Assembly: GCA_965247125.1 (NCBI GenBank)
Contig: CBDFGO010000003.1
Coordinates: forward strand, 1,939,300 to 2,003,299
DNA: 64,000 nucleotides
Direction: 5' to 3'
DNA from: CALBJU01 sp965247125
GTDB taxonomy: Bacteria; Bacteroidota; Rhodothermia; Rhodothermales; UBA10348
Position 1 is the stretch's first letter, and every line of letters starts with the position of its first letter. Position numbers and translations under genes: made by a program. This document shows, in pieces, positions 8,356-16,079 of the stretch. The notes below the pieces were generated by a model. It saw only the letters and a list, made by a program, of their open reading frames with translations. It was not told where the DNA came from and made no database searches.

Positions 8356-9739
8356 GAGCTATGCCCAAAAGTTGTGTATGGAAGGTTTAGGCAGCGTGTC
8401 GTTCTGATGTAATTCCGTCGGTGAATTTGATTCCTTTTTTTACAAGTTGCAATAGGTGCGGTGCATTCAGTTTCCTCCACTTCTTCTGAGCCTCTTTACA
8501 TAGACGGAAGGCCATTGCAAGAGCTGTTTCTCGGCTCAGACATCCCCTCGTTTTGGCGGTCCTGAGGCGCACGGTCGCGAACGTAGATTCGATCGGATTT
8601 GTGCTCCGAAGATGGATCCAGTGTTCTGCCGGAAAGTCATAAAAAGCGAGCAGTTCTTCTCGGTCTTTCACCAGAATCTCTGCTGCTTTCGGATACTTTT
8701 GCTGGTAGGCTTTGATGAAAAACAGAAGGGCGCTCTCTGCCTGCTTTTTTGTTTCTGCTGTATAGATCTGCGTGAGGTGACCTTTTGCCTTCTTCTGAAC
8801 GGACTTGGGCAGGCGGTTGAGCACATTTGCTGTCTTGTGCACCCAACAGCGTGCGGCTCGCGTCTCGGGATAAACTTCTGCGAGAGCACTCCAGAATCCC
8901 ATGGCTCCATCGGCAACAGCCAGCTTCGGTCCTTGATCCAGCCCGCGGTGCCTCAGCTCCAGGAGCAACTCTCGCCACGACTGCTTGCTCTCGCGAAAGC
9001 CGTCCTCGAGTGCTATAAGCTCCTTCCTTCCATCGGCCGTAGCGCCGATCACGACCAGCAGACACAGTTTCTGTTTATCCATGCGTACGTTTACGTGAAT
9101 ACCGTCGGCCCAGAAATAGACGTAGTGCTTCTCCTGCAGGCTCCGCTTTTGCCAGTCTTCGTGCTCCCTTGTCCAAAGCGTCTTCAGGCGCGCAATCGTC
9201 GAGGAGGTCAGCCCTGGGGCATCAGGACCAACAAGGGCCGAGAGCGCTGCCTCAAAGCCGCCCGTTGAAACTCCCTTCAGGTACAACCATGGAATGAGAG
9301 CCTCAAGCGAGCGGCTCTTGCGGAGGTAGGCTGGTAGTATCGAACTGCGGAAACCGATTCTATCCTCACCCCGACCCGTACGGTCGCGTATGCGGGGCAT
9401 CTTTACAGCGACCTCCCCGATACCAGTCAAAATCTTCCTCTCTGGCAGATATCCATTGCGAACGATGCGGTGGCGATTCTCTTCGTCGCGCAGGAACTGG
9501 TAGCGCTGGCAGAAAGCTTCAACCTCGGCCTCAACGGCTGTGGCCAGCATCTTTGCGGCCCCTGTTCGCAATACTTCTGTCAACACATCCTCTGTGCTAT
9601 TGTAGTTCTCGTTCTCGTGTGCGTTATTCGTCTTCATGGGCGGTGTATCCTCCAATCTTCGGATTGACAATGACGTAATCATCATCAGGATACGCCGCCT
9701 ATACCTTTTTCACCCGTACACAACTTTCGGGGTTAACTC
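8356..9739 (-). mobile_element. IS256-family element, copy A (1384 bp)
   Basis: Ends were fixed by comparison with copy B (37844-39227). The left tip GAGCTATGCCCAAAAGTTG and the reverse complement of the right tip, GAGTTAACCCCGAAAGTTG, form imperfect inverted repeats. The insertion is flanked by a 9-bp duplication, AGGTAAAAA, at 8347-8355 and 9740-9748, as expected for IS256 (8-9 bp). Copies A and B have the same length. By eye I found a single difference, G at 9136 against T at 38624, so transposition was recent. Confidence 0.95.
8387..9637 (-). CDS. IS256-family (mutator) transposase, copy A
   Basis: A 416-residue DDE transposase from the ATG at 9637, chosen because GGAGG lies 11 nt upstream; an in-frame ATG at 9685 would add 16 residues. 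Catalytic residues are visible as D178 in 'FWADGIHV', D243 in 'AVADGAMGF' and E350 in 'TNPIESTF', with the family's C/H signature 'RCWVHK' between the last two. The N-terminal region (1-110) is the usual DNA-binding part. It is full length and apparently active. Residue 168 is Gln here and Lys in copy B. Confidence 0.95.
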   Translation of the reverse strand: MKTNNAHENENYNSTEDVLTEVLRTGAAKMLATAVEAEVEAFCQRYQFLRDEENRHRIVRNGYLPERKILTGIGEVAVKMPRIRDRTGRGEDRIGFRSSILPAYLRKSRSLEALIPWLYLKGVSTGGFEAALSALVGPDAPGLTSSTIARLKTLWTREHEDWQKRSLQEKHYVYFWADGIHVNVRMDKQKLCLLVVIGATADGRKELIALEDGFRESKQSWRELLLELRHRGLDQGPKLAVADGAMGFWSALAEVYPETRAARCWVHKTANVLNRLPKSVQKKAKGHLTQIYTAETKKQAESALLFFIKAYQQKYPKAAEILVKDREELLAFYDFPAEHWIHLRSTNPIESTFATVRLRTAKTRGCLSRETALAMAFRLCKEAQKKWRKLNAPHLLQLVKKGIKFTDGITSERHAA

Positions 9740-10506
9740 AGGTAAAAAAATCGAATCCCTCCGCGCCTGCCATGGAAACATATTCTGCTGAGTCTCTATT
9801 GCGCGTGTGGGCATACATGTGAATGCCCAGCAAAACGAAGTCACTATAATCGCGGCAGCAGACCCGAATGCCTCGACCGGCCCCTGTCTTCAGCAGGGGT
9901 CGTTCAGTCGATGTGCCGTAGCTGCCTATTACGAACGGATCGGTGCGAGATCTGCCGTTTCGTACTTGAAGAGACTCGAACCAGACGTCTCCACGCTTCA
10001 GGAGGATCCAGTCGCCGTATTTCTCAAAAGTCTTGTTAAACGCGGCGTCAAAGGTGCGCAAGGCCTGGCCTGGCGAAAGGCCATCGTTTCCGTCGTCACC
10101 CGTGCTTGAGCTGACATAGAATATCCGCGTAGTCAATCCCGGCTCCAGGACGGTCCAGCCATTTTCGATCTCGCGAGAAGCCAGGCCTCCTTCCGTTGGG
10201 TCATCGGCGCCCGTACAGCCGAGGTCATACTCCCAGTCAACGAGACCATCACCGTCATTGTCAATTCCATCTGAGCATTCTTGGGCAAATGCCAGGGTCG
10301 AGATACTCACATAGAAGAGTACAACCCGAAATGAACCAGCCAGCCTTGTCACAACTACCGCCCTTTAGATAGACTTGAATAACCCGAGCAAGTAAAGCAT
10401 CGCCCCGATGATTGCCAAAAAAGGGAATGACAGCCGGTGATTGAAGAGTGAAGCCTGCAAAGCCTGTAGAGGTCGCTGAAAAGGCTTCCAACTTGTGAGA
10501 GTATTC

Positions 10507-12546
10507 TCAATCTGACGAAAGCTCATCGGTCGATTGATCGATGTCGAGTGACTCGGTTCGAAACAGGGCCGCGCACGCCGCGAAACGCTCTGCCGTACCG
10601 ACCATGACGAGCCGGTCTCCTGCTTGGACGCGGAAGTCTCCCGCAGGACTGGCGATGGTATTCCTTCCTCGACGCACCACCAGAACCGTAAGCCCGTGCC
10701 GCTGACGCAAGGCCAACTCCTCAAGGGTTTTGCCTGCGGCTGGAGCCCCTTTCCGAACGGCTACAGCGCGAGTATGCATGCCATCCTCGTCGAGCCCTTG
10801 TAGCACCATCAGGTGTGCCTCCTGAATGCTGCCTCTCATGATGCCGTAGTCTTCCGAGCGGATGATCTGAACTTGCCGTTCGATCTCCTCAGGTGGGATC
10901 ATGTAGGCTCCGAGGACATGGCTGAAGATTCGCACGGTCGTTTCCATCTCCTCCGGCACTACAATATCGGCACCAGCTTCCTGCAGAGACTTAGTATTCG
11001 CCAGGGCGCGCGTTCGAGCGATGATCTGAAGGGTAGGATTCAAAAATCTGGCCACGTAAATAATGCGGGGGACGATCGCTTGATCGTTAATGACCAGTGT
11101 GCACAGTTTGGCGCTCTTGATGCCAGCCGATTCCAGAATGATAGATCGTGATGCATCTCCATAAACTGCATTCACACCCTTCTGGTGTAGTTCGTTGACG
11201 GTCGCCGGATTCATTTCGATCACGACGAAGGGAATTCCTCGATCCTGAAGCACATGCACAAGCCACCGGCCTGTGGGACCACATCCCACGATTATTACGT
11301 GGTCTTCGAGGTGCTTGCTCTCCGCGATCGCTGAATGGTCATCCGGGGCGCCCAGTCTCTGCAGCGGTGTACGGGATAACAAATTCCCAAAGCGACGCGA
11401 AAAGTGCATCTGTAGCGGAGTGAGCAGCATAAGAAGAACGGCCGCCGCTAGGAACGTCTGAGCTCCGGCCTCGCCCAGACCCGCCGGTGAAAGACCGACC
11501 TCTCGACCCGCGCGTTCAAGCACGAACGAAAACTCGCCGATTTGAGCCAGTCCTAAACCGACGGTGGCTGCAATTCGGATAGGATAACCCGAGACGAGCG
11601 CACTACCGGTGGTTGTGACTACCTTTATAAAGACGACGACACCTGCTGCTGCGAGCACAAGCACGAGATTGTCGATCAGAAACCCCAAATCGAGCAACAT
11701 TCCTACCGATGCAAAAAAGACTGCACCGAAAATCGTGCGAAGAGGTAGAATCTCGCTTAGCGCATGTTCGCTGTATCGCGTCTCACTTACAACCAGCCCT
11801 GCGAGGAACGCCCCAAGGGCCAGACTGACACCTGCGTAGCTTGAGGCAGCCGCAGTGCCGAAGCAGATCGCTACCACGGATAGTAGGAACAGGTCTTGAC
11901 GCCGGGTGCGCGTAACGTGCTCAAGAATCCACGGCACGATTCGCCTGGCGAATATGAGTACCGCCGTGATAAGCACCAGTGCTTTTCCAAGCACCCAGAA
12001 TAGCTCGAAGGGTGTGGTTTGATGGCCGGCAAGCATCGGTACGAGAAGTACCATGACGACGATAGCCAGGTCCTGAAAGATTAGGATGGCAAGTGAAAGA
12101 CGGCCCGCGGCCGAATCGTTTTCTTCTCGATCCGAGAGGAGCCCAAGGACGATAGCGGTTGAACTGAGCGCTACCAGGCACCCAGTATAGACACCGACCT
12201 TCCAGTGAATGTCGAAAGCCAGAAGCACACCCAGCACCATTAGGATGGAGAGGACCACTTGCATTCCTCCGCCAACGAGGATAGCTCGTCCGATTCGCGC
12301 CAGTTTCTTCAGGCTGAACTCAAGCCCGATCGTGAAAAGCAGCAAAATGATACCTACCTCGGCCAAAATGTCAACGAGCGACTGGTCGGATACAAGGCCG
12401 AGGCTGTTGGGGCCAATAATGATACCGGCCAAAAGGAAGCCCGCGATCGGTGGGAAGCGTAATCTGTAACACAGATAGGCGATGAAGGCGCTCGCGATAA
12501 AGAGCACCACCATCTCGTTCAAAAAAGGAAAGGCGGTAGCGAGCAC
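10507..12546 (-). CDS. CPA2-family cation/proton antiporter with TrkA-N and TrkA-C domains
   Basis: A 679-residue inner-membrane protein. Residues ~1-390 form a Na+/H+ exchanger domain of about 12-13 helices, with the family marks 'FPPIAGFLLAGIIIGP', 'FTIGLEFS' and 'ILIFQDLAIV'. Residues ~415-535 are a TrkA-N/RCK nucleotide-binding domain starting 'DHVIIVGCGPTGRWLV'. The last ~80 are a TrkA-C ligand domain ('LRQRHGLTVLVVRRG'). This KefB/YbaL-like layout suggests K+ or Na+ efflux gated by cytoplasmic nucleotides. The start is GTG at 12546; the first membrane helix begins within 12 residues, so the next ATG (12513) would cut into it. The substrate ion cannot be read from sequence. Confidence 0.92.
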   Translation of the reverse strand: MLATAFPFLNEMVVLFIASAFIAYLCYRLRFPPIAGFLLAGIIIGPNSLGLVSDQSLVDILAEVGIILLLFTIGLEFSLKKLARIGRAILVGGGMQVVLSILMVLGVLLAFDIHWKVGVYTGCLVALSSTAIVLGLLSDREENDSAAGRLSLAILIFQDLAIVVMVLLVPMLAGHQTTPFELFWVLGKALVLITAVLIFARRIVPWILEHVTRTRRQDLFLLSVVAICFGTAAASSYAGVSLALGAFLAGLVVSETRYSEHALSEILPLRTIFGAVFFASVGMLLDLGFLIDNLVLVLAAAGVVVFIKVVTTTGSALVSGYPIRIAATVGLGLAQIGEFSFVLERAGREVGLSPAGLGEAGAQTFLAAAVLLMLLTPLQMHFSRRFGNLLSRTPLQRLGAPDDHSAIAESKHLEDHVIIVGCGPTGRWLVHVLQDRGIPFVVIEMNPATVNELHQKGVNAVYGDASRSIILESAGIKSAKLCTLVINDQAIVPRIIYVARFLNPTLQIIARTRALANTKSLQEAGADIVVPEEMETTVRIFSHVLGAYMIPPEEIERQVQIIRSEDYGIMRGSIQEAHLMVLQGLDEDGMHTRAVAVRKGAPAAGKTLEELALRQRHGLTVLVVRRGRNTIASPAGDFRVQAGDRLVMVGTAERFAACAALFRTESLDIDQSTDELSSD

Positions 12547-12559
12547 GGTGCGAAGGTTT

Positions 12560-12842
12560 TAGATGTAAATGTAATCCTGCTGCTGGTCCGTGGGGACTGA
12601 AACGGGTGGACAGGCGGCCCAAAGATCATAATCGATATCGTGAAGCTCCAGACCCCAGCGCCCCCGATATACCCAATTTGCAGATTCGAGAGAATGAACT
12701 GAGTCTTGAGCGTTGCCAGAATGTCTCCAATCACGGCAAAAGCGCCTGCCGAGACGGCCAGTGCGAAGCATCTGGCAACAAAGAGCTGATCTCGGTTTAC
12801 GCCGCCCGGCTGAGTTCGGGAAGAATGCGTTGTCATTGCCAT
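12560..12842 (-). pseudogene. Truncated MFS transporter, N-terminal fragment
   Basis: From ATG 12842 the reading 'VNRDQLFVARCFALAVSAGA' and 'FILSNLQIGYIGGAGVWSFT' matches the first two helices and first loop of a sugar-type MFS transporter of the kind often found beside Gfo/Idh oxidoreductases. Homology-like sequence stops after 'ISIMIFGP' near 12615, with ~10 helices missing, and the next gene (antiporter) begins right after. The remnant lies downstream of the oxidoreductase gene on the same strand, as in an intact operon. This is a deletion relic; the transport partner of the locus is absent here. Confidence 0.7.
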
Positions 12843-12904
12843 GGTGTATCCGAGGTATTTCCGGGGTGTATACGATGCGTTGGCTGGGTCTGACCCAAAG
12901 GATC

Positions 12905-14005
12905 CTACGAAGGGATCACGATGCGTGAGCCATCTTTCATTGCCGATTCGTGTGCGCAGATTCCAGTCATTGTCCAATTGGCCGCGGCCCGTGCATCGGC
13001 GATCGACTCACGCTGTTCCTGGATCGATGAGATGAACTCGTGCACGAGGTGTGGGTGTGAACCGCCATGACCGCCGCCCTGGATGAACGATGTGTGTTCG
13101 TGTTCGTCGTCGTACACCCCGGCCTGTGTAAAACCGGAAATCTCCGACGGCAACCGGTGACCATAGTCCGGCACCTCGACTCGCGTCGCGTCTTCAAACC
13201 CGGAATAGACGACGGGGCCTTCGCCGACGACCTGCTCCCACTCGAATGAGCTTTCGGTCCCGTACACGTCGAAACTCTCTCGATACTGCCGAATGGTATT
13301 GAACAGAGATCGCGTGACCTCGCAAGCCAGGTCACTGTCGGCCAGCTTGATCAGCGTCGATTCGACGGCGAAAGGAGCGTTGTAGTGTTTTGTGTATTCA
13401 CTGTCGATGCGACCGGATCCAAAGCACACAACTGATTCTGCTGTAGTACCCGAAATCGCCAGCAGCGGGCTGACGGCATGCGTCGCGTAGTGCATCGGCG
13501 GGAAGCCATACCAGTAGCTGGGCCAGCCTGGAAGTCCCATATTCTGTTGATGGGACCCGCGGAGAAACTGGATCTTCCCGATTCTGCCGGAATCCACGAG
13601 CTCTTTCGCATACAGGTACTCGCGCGTGTAGATCGCAGTCTCCATCATCATATAGACCTTACCCGACCGGTTGCGCGCATCGACAATCTTCAGGCACTCC
13701 TCCTGCGTCGTGGCCATCGGAACGGTACACGCGCAGTGTTTACCCGCTTCAAGCGCGGCAAGCGACATGGGAGCGTGCGCGGAAATCGGCGTATTTATGT
13801 GAACGGCATCCAGGTCTGGATCCGCAAGGAGCGCCTCAAGGTCCGTGTACCGCTTCTCAACGCCGAATTGATCTCCGATCTTGTTGAGATTCTCCTCATC
13901 TCGTTGGCATATGGCCCAAAGCTCGACCCCCGGATGGCGCTGATAGATCGGGATAAACTCTGCACCGAACCCGAGTCCGATGACGGCAACTTTGATAGGG
14001 TTCAT
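12905..14005 (-). CDS. Gfo/Idh/MocA-family NAD(P)-dependent oxidoreductase
   Basis: A 366-residue cytoplasmic oxidoreductase acting on sugars, inositols or their derivatives. The Rossmann motif GLGFG (10-14) follows the first strand 'KVAVIG'. The C-terminal alpha/beta domain includes 'SHQQNMGLPGWPSYWYGFPP' and a histidine-rich loop (DDEHEHTS, GGGHGGSHPH). Most family members have Glu-Lys-Pro after 'GKH', the Lys taking part in catalysis. Here the position reads 'GKHCACTVPMAT', so T94-V95-P96 replaces it. The start ATG at 14005 puts the Rossmann strand at residue 5. It diverges from the DUF1080/VCBS gene and is followed by the broken MFS gene. Substrate unknown; a 3-keto sugar pathway is inferred from neighbours. 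Confidence 0.9.
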   Translation of the reverse strand: MNPIKVAVIGLGFGAEFIPIYQRHPGVELWAICQRDEENLNKIGDQFGVEKRYTDLEALLADPDLDAVHINTPISAHAPMSLAALEAGKHCACTVPMATTQEECLKIVDARNRSGKVYMMMETAIYTREYLYAKELVDSGRIGKIQFLRGSHQQNMGLPGWPSYWYGFPPMHYATHAVSPLLAISGTTAESVVCFGSGRIDSEYTKHYNAPFAVESTLIKLADSDLACEVTRSLFNTIRQYRESFDVYGTESSFEWEQVVGEGPVVYSGFEDATRVEVPDYGHRLPSEISGFTQAGVYDDEHEHTSFIQGGGHGGSHPHLVHEFISSIQEQRESIADARAAANWTMTGICAHESAMKDGSRIVIPS

Positions 14006-14118
14006 AATTCTTGGTGCGACGACCGTGCGATTGGAGCTGGAATCTTGAGTGTAGCAAATACGCTCATAACAATCATGCACGTTCACCTATCTTCGAGCAG
14101 AACCAGACGCCAGCCACC

Positions 14119-16029
14119 ATGCGAATCCGCCTTCTCATACTCAACGTAGCCGGAATCACCCGCCGAGTGCTCCTTTGCGCCTCGTTTTGCATGCCGTTCA
14201 TCGTGCCTGGCAGCGCTACGGCACAGGATAGTCGTTCATTCCCGCAAACCGGGTCGCTGTTCGACGGCGAAACGTTCACCAACTGGGAAGGGACAAGCGA
14301 CTTGTTCCGGATCGAGGACGGCGCAATCGTTGCTGGGAGGCTCGATGAGCCGATTCCAACGAATGCGTTCCTCTGCTCAACCGATGAATTCAGCGACTTC
14401 GAGCTTCGATTGTTGGTGCGGCTCGATGGGCCGGGCGACAACGCAGGAATTCAGTTTCGCAGCCGCAGACTGGCCAGCCACCACGAAGTCTCCGGCTATC
14501 AGGCTGACGCCGGCACCGTGTCAGCCTCGTGGTTTAATACCGTGATTGGGAGCACGTCAGAGGCCGCTGCAGGAGAGCGCTCGCCCGTGTGGGGCTCCCT
14601 TTATGATGAAACCCGGCGGAACCGCTATCTGGCGTGGGGAATGCCCGAAGATGTCGCTCCAGTAGTCAACGTCGGCGATTGGAACCAACTGGTCGTGCGC
14701 GCCGAGGGCCCTCGCATTCGTATCTGGATCAACGACCTTCAGACCGTCGACTACATTGAGCGGGACCACGTTCCAAGGACGGGAAATTTCTGCCTGCAGA
14801 TTCATAGTGGGGCTCCTGCAGAGGCGTGGCACAAGGATATCCAGGTGACGGAGCTGCCCGGAAGCACCATCTCCTTCGAACGCACGCGGCTGGACAACGT
14901 GTTCTACTCGGAAGGCGCCAACTTTGGAGACATCGACGGCGACGGCACCAATGATCTGGTATCCGGGCCATTTTGGTACCAGGGTCCTGACTTCGGGCGG
15001 CGGCACGCTTACTACGAACCAAAACCGTTTGACCCGGACGGCTACTCGGACAATTTCTTCGCCCATGTCCTCGACTTCAACTCCGACGGACTCAACGACA
15101 TTCTGATCATCGGATTCCCCGGCCAAACGGCGACCTGGTACGAGAATCCAGGGGCGGCCGGGAGCGCATCAGGCCACTGGGCGGCGCATGTGGTTTTTGA
15201 CGTCGTTGACAATGAATCGCCTTGGTGGACTGACATCACCGGTGACGGTCATCCCGAGATCGTTGCCATATCGAATGGTAGATATGGCTACATCGAGCCA
15301 GACTGGAACCATCCAGAGTTGCCCTGGACCTTCCATCTGATCTCTTCTGATGGCGGTTGGCAGCGCTTCACCCACGGACTCGGAGTCGGTGATGTCAACG
15401 GAGACGGACGCGATGATATTATGGAGCGGGCAGGCTGGTGGGAGCAGCCCCCTTCCCTTGCTGGCGACCCCATCTGGCAATTCCACGAAGTTGCATTCAG
15501 CGAGAAGGGCGGTGGTTCGCAGATGTACGCCTATGATGTTGATGGGGACGGTGACAACGACGTAATCGCCTCGCTCGCGGCCCATGAATACGGACTCGCC
15601 TGGTATGAGAATACGGGCGCGTCGGCCGAACCGGGCGGAACCGATGGAGACATCTCGTTCACCCGACACCTGATCTTGAACGAGAGCTCAGAACTAAACG
15701 CCTTCGGCGTCGCGTTTGCTGAACTACATGCTATTGACCTGATCGACATGGATGGCGATGGCGTCAAGGATATCGTGACAGGAAAACGATGGTGGTCGCA
15801 CGGCGCCGAGGGCGACCCCGACATGAATCCGAAAGCGTGGCTGTACTGGTTCCAAACTGTTCGGTACACGGATGCACATGGTGGAATCAGCGTGGAGTTC
15901 GTGCCGCACCTCATTGACGACGATTCAGGAATCGGCGTTCAGATCGTCGCGGGAGACATTGACGGTAATGGCCGACCAGACGTTGTTGTAGGCAACAAGA
16001 CCGGCACGACCGTACACTTGCAGCGCTAG
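14119..16029 (+). CDS. Secreted DUF1080 (3-keto-disaccharide hydrolase-like) protein with VCBS/FG-GAP propeller
   Basis: A 636-residue exported protein. The signal peptide (about residues 1-37) ends 'GSATAQD'. Residues ~45-250 are the DUF1080 concanavalin-like domain ('LFDGETFTNWEG', 'GDNAGIQFRSR', 'WNQLVVRAEGPRIRIWINDL'). Residues ~265-636 carry FG-GAP/VCBS repeats with Ca-binding DxDxDG loops ('DIDGDGTNDLVSG', 'DVNGDGRDD', 'DVDGDGDNDVIA', 'DMDGDGVKDIV', 'DIDGNGRPDVVV'). DUF1080 proteins act on 3-keto-glycosides or bind glycans. I chose ATG 14119, giving a normal signal peptide, over an upstream in-frame start that would extend it by 36 residues. It is divergent from the Gfo/Idh gene and convergent with the TIGR02604 gene. 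Confidence 0.88.
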   Translation: MRIRLLILNVAGITRRVLLCASFCMPFIVPGSATAQDSRSFPQTGSLFDGETFTNWEGTSDLFRIEDGAIVAGRLDEPIPTNAFLCSTDEFSDFELRLLVRLDGPGDNAGIQFRSRRLASHHEVSGYQADAGTVSASWFNTVIGSTSEAAAGERSPVWGSLYDETRRNRYLAWGMPEDVAPVVNVGDWNQLVVRAEGPRIRIWINDLQTVDYIERDHVPRTGNFCLQIHSGAPAEAWHKDIQVTELPGSTISFERTRLDNVFYSEGANFGDIDGDGTNDLVSGPFWYQGPDFGRRHAYYEPKPFDPDGYSDNFFAHVLDFNSDGLNDILIIGFPGQTATWYENPGAAGSASGHWAAHVVFDVVDNESPWWTDITGDGHPEIVAISNGRYGYIEPDWNHPELPWTFHLISSDGGWQRFTHGLGVGDVNGDGRDDIMERAGWWEQPPSLAGDPIWQFHEVAFSEKGGGSQMYAYDVDGDGDNDVIASLAAHEYGLAWYENTGASAEPGGTDGDISFTRHLILNESSELNAFGVAFAELHAIDLIDMDGDGVKDIVTGKRWWSHGAEGDPDMNPKAWLYWFQTVRYTDAHGGISVEFVPHLIDDDSGIGVQIVAGDIDGNGRPDVVVGNKTGTTVHLQR

Positions 16030-16079
16030 GACAGATGCATGTGGCATCGCGCACGAACACGGGCACCCCGCGCCCCTCT

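Larger units (their letters stand above)
6869..10352 (-). pseudogene. Secreted right-handed beta-helix protein with T9SS sorting domain, split by IS256 insertion
   Basis: Removing the IS (8356-9739) and one 9-bp target copy rejoins 10352-9740 to 8346-6869 in frame (2091 nt, 696 residues), reading 'EGFDFFTFPGSTGKG' across the junction. The rebuilt protein has a signal peptide (MTRLAGSFRVVLFYVSISTL), a Cys-flanked Ca-binding-like motif 'CSDGIDNDGDGLVDWEY', a parallel beta-helix region of repeated 'N..ItNN.f' turns as in polysaccharide-active or adhesive proteins, and a C-terminal T9SS type A domain ('AWPNPFDSQVSISLS' to 'VYFVRITTAEAIYHQSIVKI'). The start is GTG at 10352 with AAAGGGCGG upstream. 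The present N-terminal part would be secreted without the sorting signal, so function is very likely lost. Confidence 0.88.

Noticed and set aside
8612..9268. Long plus-strand ORF (218 aa) opposite the IS256 transposase, repeated at 38100-38756
   Set aside because: Antisense shadow of the transposase; same in both IS copies only because the DNA is the same, with no family features.
12519..12977. 152-aa ORF read as one full gene
   Set aside because: Only about 70 residues resemble an MFS N-terminus; the rest is unrelated frame on both sides, so it is annotated as a fragment.
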